From JAAEUE01 sp039180225 (lineage in GTDB: Bacteria; Pseudomonadota; Alphaproteobacteria; Rhizobiales; CAJQND01), in the NCBI GenBank assembly GCA_039180225.1, contig JBCDDQ010000021.1, positions 1 to 25,771 of the forward strand: a DNA stretch of 25,771 nucleotides, read 5' to 3'. The position numbers and the translations under genes are program-made. Every line of letters begins with the position of its first letter. Positions within the stretch are counted from its first letter, which is position 1. The notes beneath the pieces are model-generated. The model did not search any database. It was not told where the DNA came from and saw only the letters and a list, made by a program, of their open reading frames with translations. Shown here piece by piece: positions 7,960-16,394 of this stretch.

Positions 7960-9556
7960 GCGGACCGGCCTTCAGGTGATGATAGGCAGCGCCCGTGCGC
8001 GGGCAGGTCATATCTTCGCCCAGCACTTCACCGGCCTCGCTGACCCAGCCGATCTGGCGCGCCGGATTGCCCACCATCAAGGCGTGGTCGGGCACATCTT
8101 TGGTCACAACGGCGCCAGCGCCAATCATCGCGTACTTGCCGATGGTCACCCCGCAAACAATGGTGGCGTTGGCGCCGAGGGATGCGCCTGTTTTGACAAG
8201 CGTCGGTGCGAATTCATCCTTGCGCTCTACGTGGGCGCGCGGGGTCCGCACATTGGTGAACACCACGGACGGACCACAGAACACATCATCTTCCAGCGTC
8301 ACACCGGCATAGACGGAGACATTGTTCTGGATTTTGCAGCCAGACCCAATAGTGACATCCGGCCCGATCATCGCATTCTGCCCCACCACGCACCTCTCGC
8401 CCAGGCGGGTGCCGCTGAGGATGTGCGAGAAGTGCCAGACCTTGGCGTTGGCACCGATCTCCACATTGTCATCGATCTCGCTGCTAGGATGGACAAAGGC
8501 TGCGGGCTCACCTGCGCCCACTTCAGCGCTCCTGCCGTTCAGCGCTGCCAGATCAATCCACTCACCGCCCTGGTCCAGCGATGCTTGCGCCGCTTGCAGT
8601 ACCGCCAAGACCGGGATGGCCTCATCCGGTCCGGTGCGCGGTGTGGCGCGGGTTTGGGCGCACTCAATGAAGTGGCGCAGCTCCTCTTTCAGGGGTTCAC
8701 CTTCGGGCAGTTCAACCGCCTCGGCCGGTCCACGCACCGCACTTGGGCGCGTTCCATCCCAGGTCACCTTGTTGTGGTGCAGCACCAGCTTCTCCGCCCA
8801 AGGCTTGGTGTCCCGGAACACGGCCATGGCGTCATCGCCGACAACCACCAGCTGCTGTTCTTTCAAAGGATGGAGCCAGGACACGGTGATCTCGGCCTTG
8901 GGCCCGGTGCCATAGTCCATGTTCACGGTGCAGGTGTCCGGAATGCCGGTTTGAAGCACCGTGTTCTCCGTGGCGCAGACCCGGTTTGGCGCCCGGCCCA
9001 TCAAGGCATGGATCATGGAAATATCGTGCGGGGCAAAACTCCACAGCACGTTCTCTTCCGTGCGCAGAATGCCCAAGTTCAGCCTGCTGGAATAGATATG
9101 GCGGATCCGGCCAAACTTTCCGTCCCTCACCAAGTCCTTCAGATGCAGGAACATCGGGTGATATTGCAGCAGGTGCCCGACCATCAGCACGCGCTCCTGC
9201 TGCTGCGCCAGGCGTTGGAGTTCAAACGCCTCTTTAACATCAAGCGCAATGGGTTTTTCCACGAACACATCTTTGCCAGCGGCAAAGGCCTGGATGGTCA
9301 ATGAATAGTGGAGCTTGGCGGGTGCCGCGATTGCAACGGCCGTGATCGACTTATCGGCCAGCAGCAGGCCGGCATCTGTCATGTACTCAACCTGATGGTC
9401 CTCAGCCAAAGATCGGGCAAACTCTGAGGGGTCGGCGATCGCGGCCAAAACATCAAGTTCGGCCAGGTTCCGGGCAATGTTCTTGCCCCAGCCTCCGCAG
9501 CCGATCAGACCAACACGCACAGCCCTCGCCTCAGCAGTTTGATGTTCCATGGTCAT
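7943..9556 (-). CDS. bifunctional fusion: UDP-GlcNAcA 3-dehydrogenase (WbpB/WlbA-like) + UDP-GlcNAc3NA N-acetyltransferase (WbpD/WlbB-like)
   Basis: One 537-residue chain carries two enzymes usually encoded separately. Residues 13-340 form a Gfo/Idh/MocA oxidoreductase, with the dinucleotide-binding block GLIGCGGWGKN (16-26), EKP (100-102) with the catalytic lysine K101, and APHDIS with H178. Residues 354-510 form a left-handed beta-helix acyltransferase, with VWHFSHI, GQNAMIGPDV, KIQNNVSVY, FCGPSVVFTNV, GANATIVCG and VGNPARQIGW, the full WbpD/WlbB pattern. In the known Pseudomonas/Bordetella pathway the first oxidises C3 of UDP-N-acetylglucosaminuronic acid and the second acetylates the 3-amino group, with an aminotransferase acting in between. 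The ATG overlaps the previous stop as ATGA. The linker at about 341-353 is short, and both halves look intact. The aminotransferase is missing locally. Confidence 0.9.
   Translation of the reverse strand: MTMEHQTAEARAVRVGLIGCGGWGKNIARNLAELDVLAAIADPSEFARSLAEDHQVEYMTDAGLLLADKSITAVAIAAPAKLHYSLTIQAFAAGKDVFVEKPIALDVKEAFELQRLAQQQERVLMVGHLLQYHPMFLHLKDLVRDGKFGRIRHIYSSRLNLGILRTEENVLWSFAPHDISMIHALMGRAPNRVCATENTVLQTGIPDTCTVNMDYGTGPKAEITVSWLHPLKEQQLVVVGDDAMAVFRDTKPWAEKLVLHHNKVTWDGTRPSAVRGPAEAVELPEGEPLKEELRHFIECAQTRATPRTGPDEAIPVLAVLQAAQASLDQGGEWIDLAALNGRSAEVGAGEPAAFVHPSSEIDDNVEIGANAKVWHFSHILSGTRLGERCVVGQNAMIGPDVTIGSGCKIQNNVSVYAGVTLEDDVFCGPSVVFTNVRTPRAHVERKDEFAPTLVKTGASLGANATIVCGVTIGKYAMIGAGAVVTKDVPDHALMVGNPARQIGWVSEAGEVLGEDMTCPRTGAAYHHLKAGPLESAA
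7969..7973 (-). promoter_or_regulatory. ribosome binding site supporting the TTG start of the flippase
   Basis: GAAGG on the minus strand lies 9 bases before the TTG at 7959. It is inside the last codons of the fusion gene, so initiation there would be coupled to upstream translation. Confidence 0.45.
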
Positions 9557-11448
9557 GCCACCTTCTGAACCTGTGCATCGGCCTCAGACCCCATCTCACA
9601 CAGGGCCATGACCAAGAGATGCGCACGTTTTTCGTTCCCCAGTTCCAGGAGTGTTGCCAGTTGGCGGATTTGTTGATGAACCTCGCTCCACCTCAACCGC
9701 ACCTCGTCACACAGCAGAATGCGCTCATGATCGGTTTCCCGGATGTTTTGGCCGATAAACAGCTCTTCATAGAGTTTCTCGCCCGGCTTCAGGCCGCTGA
9801 AGACAATCTCAATATCGCCGTCCGGATGGGTCTCATCCTTCACCGCCAGGCCGGCCAATCCGATCATCTGGCGTGCCAGATCCAGAATGCGGACCGCATT
9901 GCCCATCTGAAGCAGAAAGACCTCACCGCCCCGGGCCATGGCCGCGGACTGGACCACCAACTGGGCAGCTTCCGGGATCAGCATAAAATAGCGCACCACG
10001 TCGGGATGGGTCACGGTGACCGGACCTCCACGCTCAATCTGTTCGGTGAACAGCGGCACCACAGACCCGGACGACCCCAACACGTTGCCAAAGCGCACCA
10101 TGGTGAAGACCGTCTGGCTTTCCTGGCGGGCCATGGCCTGGACAACCAGTTCGGAAACCCGCTTGGTGGCGCCCATCAGGTTGGTGGGATTGACCGCTTT
10201 ATCGGTCGAGACGAGAACGAAGCGCTTGACCTTGGCATCGCGCGCACTTTGGGCACAGTAGAGGGTCCCCAGCACATTGTTGTAGATGGCCGGCCCCGGA
10301 TTTTGCTCCACCATGGTCACGTGCTTGTAGGCGGCGGCATGAAAGACGATATCTATCCGCCAGCGGGCAAACACGCGCTTCATGAAGTTCTGGTCGGACA
10401 CGCTTCCGAGGACAGCATGGATTTTCAGGTCCCACCCTTCCCGATCGATCGCCTGCTCAATCTCCCGGTGGATCTCAAACAGATTGTACTCGCTGCTGTC
10501 CACAAGCACGATCTCGCTGGGCCCGTTGATGGAGACCTGGCGCGCCAGTTCGCTGCCGATGGACCCCCCTCCTCCGGTGATCAGCACGCACTGATCTTTC
10601 ACCGCATGATCGAGCAAATCCTGTTTTGGCGGTACGGGGTCGCGCCCAAGCAGGTCCTGAATGCGGATCGGCCGGATTTCAGACAGACGCATGCGCCCGC
10701 CTGCCACATCACTCAGGTCCGGAACGATCCGCACCTCCAGGTGCAACGGCTGCAACAGATCCACCAGCTCGCGGCGGGCGCGCCGGGACAGCTCAGGCTT
10801 TGCCACCAGAAGCGTCCTCACATTCTCCTTTGCCGCCAGGCCGCCAATGTCCTGTCTGCGGATCACGCTGAGGCCCGACACCCGTCGTCCGATCAGTTCA
10901 GGATCATCGTCCGCAAACGCAAGCGGCTTCATCCGCCCTTCCTCTGCCAGCGCGTCATGGAGGCGAACACCGGTCTCCGTTGCGCCAAAGATGATCACGG
11001 GCAGTGCTTCCACGTGTCCGATCACAGGCATGGCTGTTGACAGCACCCGCGCCATCAGACGGCGCCAGCCGACCAGGGCCAATACGGACAGGCTCCAGTT
11101 CACCACCAGCACGGACCGGGGGAAGCCTTCCAGACCGAAAACCACGAGAAAAAATGCCCAGAGGAACGGGACCGCCGTCTGGGTCTGCATGATGCGCCAT
11201 TCGGTGCGCGCCGAATAGCTTCTGGAGACCGAGTAATAAACATTGCCCACATAAAGCGCAGCCACACCGATGACCGGGCCAATGAGAAACAGATGCAGCC
11301 TGTCGGCTGGCGGAACTTCCAAGACGGACAATCGGATCCAATAGGACAGGAACACGCAAGCGGTGAGAAGAAAGCCGTCACAGACAATGAGGATGGCAAG
11401 CTTAAGCCGGCTATCGAGAGATTTGAGGTATCGCGCAACCGGCTCCAT
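9553..11448 (-). CDS. WbpM/CapD/FlaA1-type nucleotide-sugar 4,6-dehydratase (membrane-anchored, long form)
   Basis: A 631-residue polysaccharide biosynthesis protein of the long WbpM type. Four hydrophobic spans occupy about residues 17-130. A first Rossmann-like domain with IIFGATETG (152-160) follows. The catalytic SDR domain has TGGGGSIGSELARQ (291-304), AAAYKHV (371-377) and STDKAVNPTNLMGATKR (414-430). The family replaces the SDR Ser-Tyr-Lys triad by Ser-Met-Lys, here S414, M425 and K429. Known members convert UDP-GlcNAc to the 4-keto-6-deoxy sugar used for QuiNAc, FucNAc or bacillosamine-type sugars. It is the first gene after a 124-base spacer and is coupled by ATGA to the fusion gene. 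The exact epimerising behaviour cannot be predicted. Confidence 0.93.
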   Translation of the reverse strand: MEPVARYLKSLDSRLKLAILIVCDGFLLTACVFLSYWIRLSVLEVPPADRLHLFLIGPVIGVAALYVGNVYYSVSRSYSARTEWRIMQTQTAVPFLWAFFLVVFGLEGFPRSVLVVNWSLSVLALVGWRRLMARVLSTAMPVIGHVEALPVIIFGATETGVRLHDALAEEGRMKPLAFADDDPELIGRRVSGLSVIRRQDIGGLAAKENVRTLLVAKPELSRRARRELVDLLQPLHLEVRIVPDLSDVAGGRMRLSEIRPIRIQDLLGRDPVPPKQDLLDHAVKDQCVLITGGGGSIGSELARQVSINGPSEIVLVDSSEYNLFEIHREIEQAIDREGWDLKIHAVLGSVSDQNFMKRVFARWRIDIVFHAAAYKHVTMVEQNPGPAIYNNVLGTLYCAQSARDAKVKRFVLVSTDKAVNPTNLMGATKRVSELVVQAMARQESQTVFTMVRFGNVLGSSGSVVPLFTEQIERGGPVTVTHPDVVRYFMLIPEAAQLVVQSAAMARGGEVFLLQMGNAVRILDLARQMIGLAGLAVKDETHPDGDIEIVFSGLKPGEKLYEELFIGQNIRETDHERILLCDEVRLRWSEVHQQIRQLATLLELGNEKRAHLLVMALCEMGSEADAQVQKVA

Positions 11449-11572
11449 TCGCGAATCTTGTCCAATCCTGCTTCATCAGCAATCCAAACTCTAGAAACCG
11501 AAACTTTTCTGAAACTTACAGAGACTCTCTCAGTATTCTCTCAAATCACGTACCATGACGAATCAGGTGTTA
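11449..11572 (-). promoter_or_regulatory. 124-base intergenic spacer with two sets of 11-bp-period direct repeats
   Basis: This is the only sizeable gap inside the minus-strand glycan genes. On the plus strand GAAACTT occurs at 11500-11506 and 11511-11517, with a further GAAAC at 11494-11498. TCTCTCA occurs at 11526-11532 and 11537-11543. Both repeated pairs are 11 bases apart, about one helical turn, as in tandem sites for response regulators. It lies directly upstream of the dehydratase ATG, so a promoter for the dehydratase-fusion-wzx-wzy unit is likely here. No convincing -35/-10 pair was recognised. The spacer is visibly AT-richer than the flanking genes. Confidence 0.45.
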
Positions 11573-12805
11573 TCAACTGGCTTCGTCATGGATTTTCATG
11601 TTTTTTGAATGACTTGAGAACACCAACGCGTTGAGAATTGCGAACACTATTCCGAGCGCAAGCGTACGTAATGGATAATCAACCAGCGAGTGTATCGAAA
11701 TCACGATGATACCGACCACCGCTGCTTTCTGCATGTCGATCAGAGCGCCTTTGAAGCATTGACGTGCGAGCAGCGCGAAGTAGGCGAGCAACAAGAGTAC
11801 GGCGCCCACGGAGCCCTCCAGAAAGAGCTCCAGATAATCGTTGTGGGCGTGGTTCACATATTTGTCCACGATGATCGCCGGGGTTTCGTAACTGGGGTAG
11901 ATCAGCTGGAAATTGCCAAAGCCAACACCAAAGGGAAGATGATCGAGGGCGGCCTGTATGGCGCGTTCGGCGAACACGCTGCGGCTGAGCGCACCTCCCG
12001 TTCCCCACCAGGCAGGGAGAAAATGCCAAACCAGATAGGCTCCGCCGCCAAGGGTGAGCGCGAGCACACCCCGCGACACCCAGCGCTGGTCGGACAGCAC
12101 GGCATAGCTCACAATTATGCTGAACGCGATCAGCACCAGACCGGCCTTTGAGCCGATGACGAACTGAAAGCCGAGCAACACCGCCAAGAGAGGAATTGCG
12201 AGGAACCAGATCCCTATGCGCCGCGCCAGAACGATGATGATCGGGGCGCAGATGTAGAACAAGGCGGACAGATGGTTTTCGTTTTCAAAGAAACCGGCGT
12301 TCAACGTGTAGGGCAGAAACTGCGCGGCGTCGGCGAAAGCGGATGAGGCGAACTGGATGAAGGAGAACAAGAAATTGAGCAGCATGCCGGCCAGCACATA
12401 CACCATCAACACCGCTTGGCTTCCGCTCTTCATCTGGGTGACCGCGTGAAACACACCGATCCAGGCCAGCACCATGACAAGGCTGTCCAAGCTGCGCCCG
12501 GCGTCCACGGTGACCAGGAATGGGGCCCCGTTGAGCCCGAATGTGGGGATCAGTTGCACCACCATCAGCCCAAGGACCGCGGCAATGAAGAGGGTGACCG
12601 GCCAGTCCAAAGCTCTGGACGGAAACTGCATCACAAAGGCAAAGATGAACGGCAGGGCCATAACCTGCAGCACCAAGTCGCTGCCGATGCCCTTGTCGGT
12701 TCCCCCACCCACAAGCAGACACAGCACCACAAACAGGCCCGTTGCGTGAAGCTCGGGCTCTGCGGCGCGGGCCGCCGTCGGCTTTATCGTGCCCAGGTGG
12801 CTCAT
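11573..12805 (-). CDS. O-antigen ligase/Wzy_C-family membrane protein
   Basis: A 410-residue protein with about eleven hydrophobic spans, matching the O-antigen ligase family (also used by some polymerases). The family blocks are GFFENENHLS (171-180), IGSKAG (217-222), GVGFGNF (293-299) and the periplasmic NHAHNDYLELFLEGS (318-332), with conserved H321 and D323. The ATG overlaps the preceding stop as ATGA, so it is coupled to the TPR-like gene. Family members either join finished glycan to lipid A or another acceptor, or polymerise repeats. A separate Wzy-like gene lies at 5178-6545, which makes the ligase role more likely here, but the two cannot be separated from sequence. The position beside wza/wzc suggests a capsule or exopolysaccharide rather than classical LPS. 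Confidence 0.88.
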   Translation of the reverse strand: MSHLGTIKPTAARAAEPELHATGLFVVLCLLVGGGTDKGIGSDLVLQVMALPFIFAFVMQFPSRALDWPVTLFIAAVLGLMVVQLIPTFGLNGAPFLVTVDAGRSLDSLVMVLAWIGVFHAVTQMKSGSQAVLMVYVLAGMLLNFLFSFIQFASSAFADAAQFLPYTLNAGFFENENHLSALFYICAPIIIVLARRIGIWFLAIPLLAVLLGFQFVIGSKAGLVLIAFSIIVSYAVLSDQRWVSRGVLALTLGGGAYLVWHFLPAWWGTGGALSRSVFAERAIQAALDHLPFGVGFGNFQLIYPSYETPAIIVDKYVNHAHNDYLELFLEGSVGAVLLLLAYFALLARQCFKGALIDMQKAAVVGIIVISIHSLVDYPLRTLALGIVFAILNALVFSSHSKNMKIHDEAS

Positions 12806-14052
12806 ATCTGTTTCACAACACTCACCTCATGAACAATCGCCGTACCGTGGTAGCGCGCGCTCCAGGAGGTGTTTTGCATGCCCGTGCGCAGTCTCAGGGT
12901 CTGCAAGGGACACCCCTTTTCCGGCACAGCGAAGCTCTCGCTGATGGGCTGGTTGCGATAACTGCCCGGCTCAAACGGCGCCGTGCCCAGCTTTTGGCCG
13001 CTGGTTGAGCAATAGATCTCCCAAAACATGCCCTTGGGCAGTTTCAAGTTGCGTCCGCTCACGGACGCGGAAAACCGGTAGAGCCCCTTCGGCAGCGAGA
13101 GCATTTGATAGACATTTCCAAGCTTTGCAGGCGTGCCCAGAAAACGCACCGAAAGCCCACCACCGCTGTCATCGGCCGGCCGATAGGGCAAGCTCACATC
13201 CGCATCCACCTGCCGCTTGAACTGCCAGTTGAACAGGCGGCGATCCGGCTTCAGACGGAAATCGGCATTGAACACGTAGCTCAGGCGCTCGCGTTCCTCA
13301 TCGTTCAGGGTGAGCAGGAACAACCGGTAGGCTTCAAAGTAGGTCTTCTGCTCGATGAGGTGTTTGATGGTTTGCGCCACCTCTTCCACGTTGACCTCTT
13401 GCCCGCCGGCGCGCTCGTCCGCGAGCAGGCGCTTGGCCAGCTGGGCGCCCTCTTCACTCTTCATCAAGTAAAGAAGAGCGGGCCAGCGCCATGCCGGCCG
13501 TTCCGCAAGCTTCCGGCGCAGCAAGATGTTGCCCTGAGGTTTGGCCGCAAGCGCCAGCAGCGCCGGCTTCACATTGTCAAAGTAACGGGGCCACCGTCTC
13601 AAAATAACATCCAGGCGGGCGACGGTTTCCGCAAGCTCGCCCTCGGCTGCCGAACTTCTCAACCGGTTCAGGAGCGCGTTGATCTCCGTGGGCGCAACCA
13701 CCAGGGCGGTGAGATAGTGGAGCTTGGCCTCGCGCTCCTTGCCTGAGCGGCGCGCGGTTTCGGCCAGCAGGCTATAGCCGCGCGCATCACGCGGCGACAG
13801 ACGCACCAGCGTCTTCACTTCACGGTTCAGGGCCTTCAGCTCACCGGGCAAAAGGGTCGACTTCGACAGCTCCGCGGACAACAGATTGACACGCGCCGTG
13901 CTGTTGAGAGGATTGATGACCTGCGCCAGCTTGGGATGGGACGTCTGGAGGAACCTTGCCGCTGCGTTAGACACCACCACCACGGATACGGCTAAAAATA
14001 TCGTCCATCGAAAGACGTTTCTGGCCTGGGAGAATGGTGCTTGCTTCTTCAT
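12802..14052 (-). CDS. membrane-anchored TPR-like protein with beta-rich, possibly carbohydrate-binding C-terminal domain (function unknown)
   Basis: A 416-residue protein not recognised as a named family. An N-terminal anchor spans about residues 16-34 (hydrophobic, preceded by basic residues), placing the rest in the periplasm. The region from about 50 to 260 is helical with TPR-like Ala/Leu/Arg spacing (for example SPRDARGYSLLAETARRSG). From about 275 onward the sequence is beta-rich, with LPYRPADDSGGGL, VYQMLSLPKGLYRF and GMFWEIYCSTSG, resembling small sugar-binding beta-sandwich domains. That last reading is tentative. The ATG at 14052 is chosen for the AAGGAG ten bases upstream. A second ATG at 14085 has its AAGGA only one base away. 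The first 86 bases overlap the kinase gene. It lies between wzc and the ligase, so a periplasmic assembly or export accessory is inferred. Confidence 0.7.
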   Translation of the reverse strand: MKKQAPFSQARNVFRWTIFLAVSVVVVSNAAARFLQTSHPKLAQVINPLNSTARVNLLSAELSKSTLLPGELKALNREVKTLVRLSPRDARGYSLLAETARRSGKEREAKLHYLTALVVAPTEINALLNRLRSSAAEGELAETVARLDVILRRWPRYFDNVKPALLALAAKPQGNILLRRKLAERPAWRWPALLYLMKSEEGAQLAKRLLADERAGGQEVNVEEVAQTIKHLIEQKTYFEAYRLFLLTLNDEERERLSYVFNADFRLKPDRRLFNWQFKRQVDADVSLPYRPADDSGGGLSVRFLGTPAKLGNVYQMLSLPKGLYRFSASVSGRNLKLPKGMFWEIYCSTSGQKLGTAPFEPGSYRNQPISESFAVPEKGCPLQTLRLRTGMQNTSWSARYHGTAIVHEVSVVKQI

Positions 14053-16357
14053 GATCTGAAGGCTCCTTGCCGGACTCAGTGTCATTTCCTTCGCCGGAAG
14101 ATCCGTAGGTGAGGTAACCGGTGTTCATGTAGCGGTAGGTGTAGTTGTACTCCATTCGATCCATCTTGAACTTACTGAGCGCCGCGCCGATCACGTGTGC
14201 ACCGGCATTGCGCAGGCGTTTGATCGCGTTCTTCGCCGAGCTGCGAGCCACTTGGTGAGAAGACACAACCACCAGCGTGGCCTCAGCGAGGCGTGACAGC
14301 AGCAGGGCATCGGCCAGCCCGATCACAGGCGGTGAATCGATGATCACCAGGTCGAATTGCTTGGCGCAGCCTTCCACAAACAGACCCATCTTTTGCGCAG
14401 CCAGAAGGTTCGCCGGGTTGGGCGGCGGCGTGCCGGCGGTGATCAGCCAGACGTTTGGCCACGGGGTGGTGCGGATGATCTGCACCTCCTTGTCGGCCTG
14501 GTCGATCGGCACCGTGTTGGTTAGCACGTTGGACAGGCCCAGTCCGTTGGGAATGCCTGCATGGCGGTGCATGGTGGGCTTGCGCAGATCCGCATCGATG
14601 ATCGCCACCTTAAGACCAAGCGCGCCAAACTCTTCGGCCAGCTTCATCGACGTGGAGCTTTTGCCCTCTCCAGGTTCCGTGCTGGTCACAAGAAGCGACC
14701 TCGGCGCACCTTCAATGCCGGAGAAATGAATGGAGGTTCTGAGCGTCCGGTAGGCTTCAGAGAAGGCTGACTTGGGATCGTTGGCATACTCTTTAAGCTT
14801 GCCCTCCTCCACGAATGGCAGCACGCCCAAAACGGGCAGTTTCAGCTCATGCTCCACCTGGTCCGGATTGGAGAAGGTGTTGTTGAGAAGCTCATACACA
14901 TAAACACTGCCGCCGGCCGTCAGCACAGATGCGGCAAAGGCCAACAGGAGGTTCAGGGCAAGGCGCGGCGAATACGGCCGGTCCGGCGTCACGGCGTTCT
15001 GCACCACGCTGGCGCTCTTGCTTTTGATCTCTGAACTCACGCCCAGCTCATTCAGCTTGCTGATCAGGCTTTGGTACTGCGACCGGTAAGCGTCCACTTC
15101 CCGCTTCAAAATGGTGTAGCGGATGTTCTTGTCCTGGTACTTGGCCTGCTGGCTTTCCAGCTCGGTGAGCTTTTGGCGCAGATCTTCTACCTTCTTGACC
15201 GAACCTTGCAGCTGCAAGCGAACGCCGTTGGCAATGGCATCAATGTCTTGCTTAAGAAGCTTGCTCAGCTCTTTGATCTGGCCGGACAGTTCCAGCATCT
15301 CGGGATAGCTGGGTTTGAACTTCCGCCGCTTCTGCTGATACTGACCACGCAGTTCAGCAATCCTGGAGCGGTTCTTCTGAATGGCCTCGTTGGTGAGCAC
15401 AGCCTCCAGATTGGTGGCTTTGCCCGCATCGATCTGCTCCACCAAACGCTCGTTCAGGAGGCGCTCCTGAATGGCCGCCGACAAGGCCTCGTTGATCGAG
15501 TTGATCTGGTTGGAGATGAGAGAATCCTGCTCCTCAGAGATGTTAATCCCCTGGGCTTTGGCGTAGTCCACCAGAGATTTTTCAGCGCTTTGCAGCTTGT
15601 TTTTAACCTCCTCAACCTGCTCGCCAATGAACTCGCGGGCCATCTTTGAGGCCTCGCCGGTTTGATCCAAACGCTGGGCGATGTAACTGGAGGCAAACTG
15701 GTTGGCGACCTGGCGGGCGACCTCCTTGTCGTGACTGGAATAGGTGATGGAAATGATGCTGGTGCCGAACAGCAGCCGGGTGGCCAGTCCAGCCCGCACG
15801 ATTTGCACAGCCCGGCGCTCGCGGGCTTCCGGCCCCATGGCCGCGAACCGCTTGGCGGAGGACCCGCCTGTCGCCCGTTTGATCAAATTACGAAGGGAAA
15901 ACCCACCAGCTGGAAACAGGAACTTCTCGCGCTCGGTCAGCCCCAATTCATGCACCACACGCTGGGCCATTTCGCGCCCGCGCAATTTCTCCAGCGCCGT
16001 GCGATAGGTTCGCTGGTCGGCGGTTTCACTGACCACCTGCAGGTCCTGCATGACCCGTGCAGACGGCGGAACAATCTCCAAAAGCGCCTTGGCCCGGTAC
16101 ATCTTGGTTTGCGCCAGCGTGACCACGACGCCGATCGCAAGGCCGACGGCGATGATGGAGGCGATCAACCAGCGGTGACGCAGGATGTAGAAGAAGATTT
16201 CGACCGGATTGAACCGCTCTTCCTTCTCATCCCATCCCAGACCGTAAATGGGTTCGGCTTCCGCGCGCGGCAGTGCGGGGGCAACACCATAGGTGCTTGC
16301 CGTTATCTCGCCACCGGTGGCGGAATGCGCCAGCCTGGGTACACCGTCTTGGTTCAT
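13967..16357 (-). CDS. wzc: Wzc-like polysaccharide co-polymerase fused to bacterial tyrosine kinase (PCP-2a, BY-kinase)
   Basis: A 796-residue inner-membrane protein controlling chain length and export. The first span is at about 63-83, followed by a large periplasmic coiled-coil region (about 235-435) and a second span at about 468-488. The cytosolic kinase has Walker A in STEPGEGKSST (559-569), Walker A' in VAIIDADLR (584-592) and Walker B in LVIIDSPP (670-677). A tyrosine cluster has Y737, Y739, Y741, Y743, Y748 and Y751. A 45-residue tail without tyrosine follows, and its last 28 codons lie in the overlap with the next gene. The ATG at 16357 is preferred over an adjacent TTG. Gene order phosphatase-wza-wzc supports a phosphorylation-cycled Wzy-dependent system. 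Confidence 0.95.
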   Translation of the reverse strand: MNQDGVPRLAHSATGGEITASTYGVAPALPRAEAEPIYGLGWDEKEERFNPVEIFFYILRHRWLIASIIAVGLAIGVVVTLAQTKMYRAKALLEIVPPSARVMQDLQVVSETADQRTYRTALEKLRGREMAQRVVHELGLTEREKFLFPAGGFSLRNLIKRATGGSSAKRFAAMGPEARERRAVQIVRAGLATRLLFGTSIISITYSSHDKEVARQVANQFASSYIAQRLDQTGEASKMAREFIGEQVEEVKNKLQSAEKSLVDYAKAQGINISEEQDSLISNQINSINEALSAAIQERLLNERLVEQIDAGKATNLEAVLTNEAIQKNRSRIAELRGQYQQKRRKFKPSYPEMLELSGQIKELSKLLKQDIDAIANGVRLQLQGSVKKVEDLRQKLTELESQQAKYQDKNIRYTILKREVDAYRSQYQSLISKLNELGVSSEIKSKSASVVQNAVTPDRPYSPRLALNLLLAFAASVLTAGGSVYVYELLNNTFSNPDQVEHELKLPVLGVLPFVEEGKLKEYANDPKSAFSEAYRTLRTSIHFSGIEGAPRSLLVTSTEPGEGKSSTSMKLAEEFGALGLKVAIIDADLRKPTMHRHAGIPNGLGLSNVLTNTVPIDQADKEVQIIRTTPWPNVWLITAGTPPPNPANLLAAQKMGLFVEGCAKQFDLVIIDSPPVIGLADALLLSRLAEATLVVVSSHQVARSSAKNAIKRLRNAGAHVIGAALSKFKMDRMEYNYTYRYMNTGYLTYGSSGEGNDTESGKEPSDHEEASTILPGQKRLSMDDIFSRIRGGGV
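14063..14068 (-). promoter_or_regulatory. ribosome binding site deciding the start of the TPR-like gene
   Basis: A perfect AAGGAG on the minus strand lies 10 bases before the ATG at 14052 and within the coding sequence of the kinase. It argues for the shorter protein and against the ATG at 14085. Confidence 0.7.
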
Positions 16358-16394
16358 CAAATTGAGCCCCGCCTCCAGTCAAAAAGTGGCACGC

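Noticed and set aside
7904..9304. Open frame of 466 codons on the plus strand
   Set aside because: Antisense to the clear dehydrogenase-acetyltransferase fusion. The His/Gly/Arg-rich translation has no family features.
9619..11040. Open frame of 473 codons on the plus strand
   Set aside because: Antisense to the WbpM-type dehydratase, whose motifs are complete. The translation is His/Gln-rich and looks like reversed codon bias.
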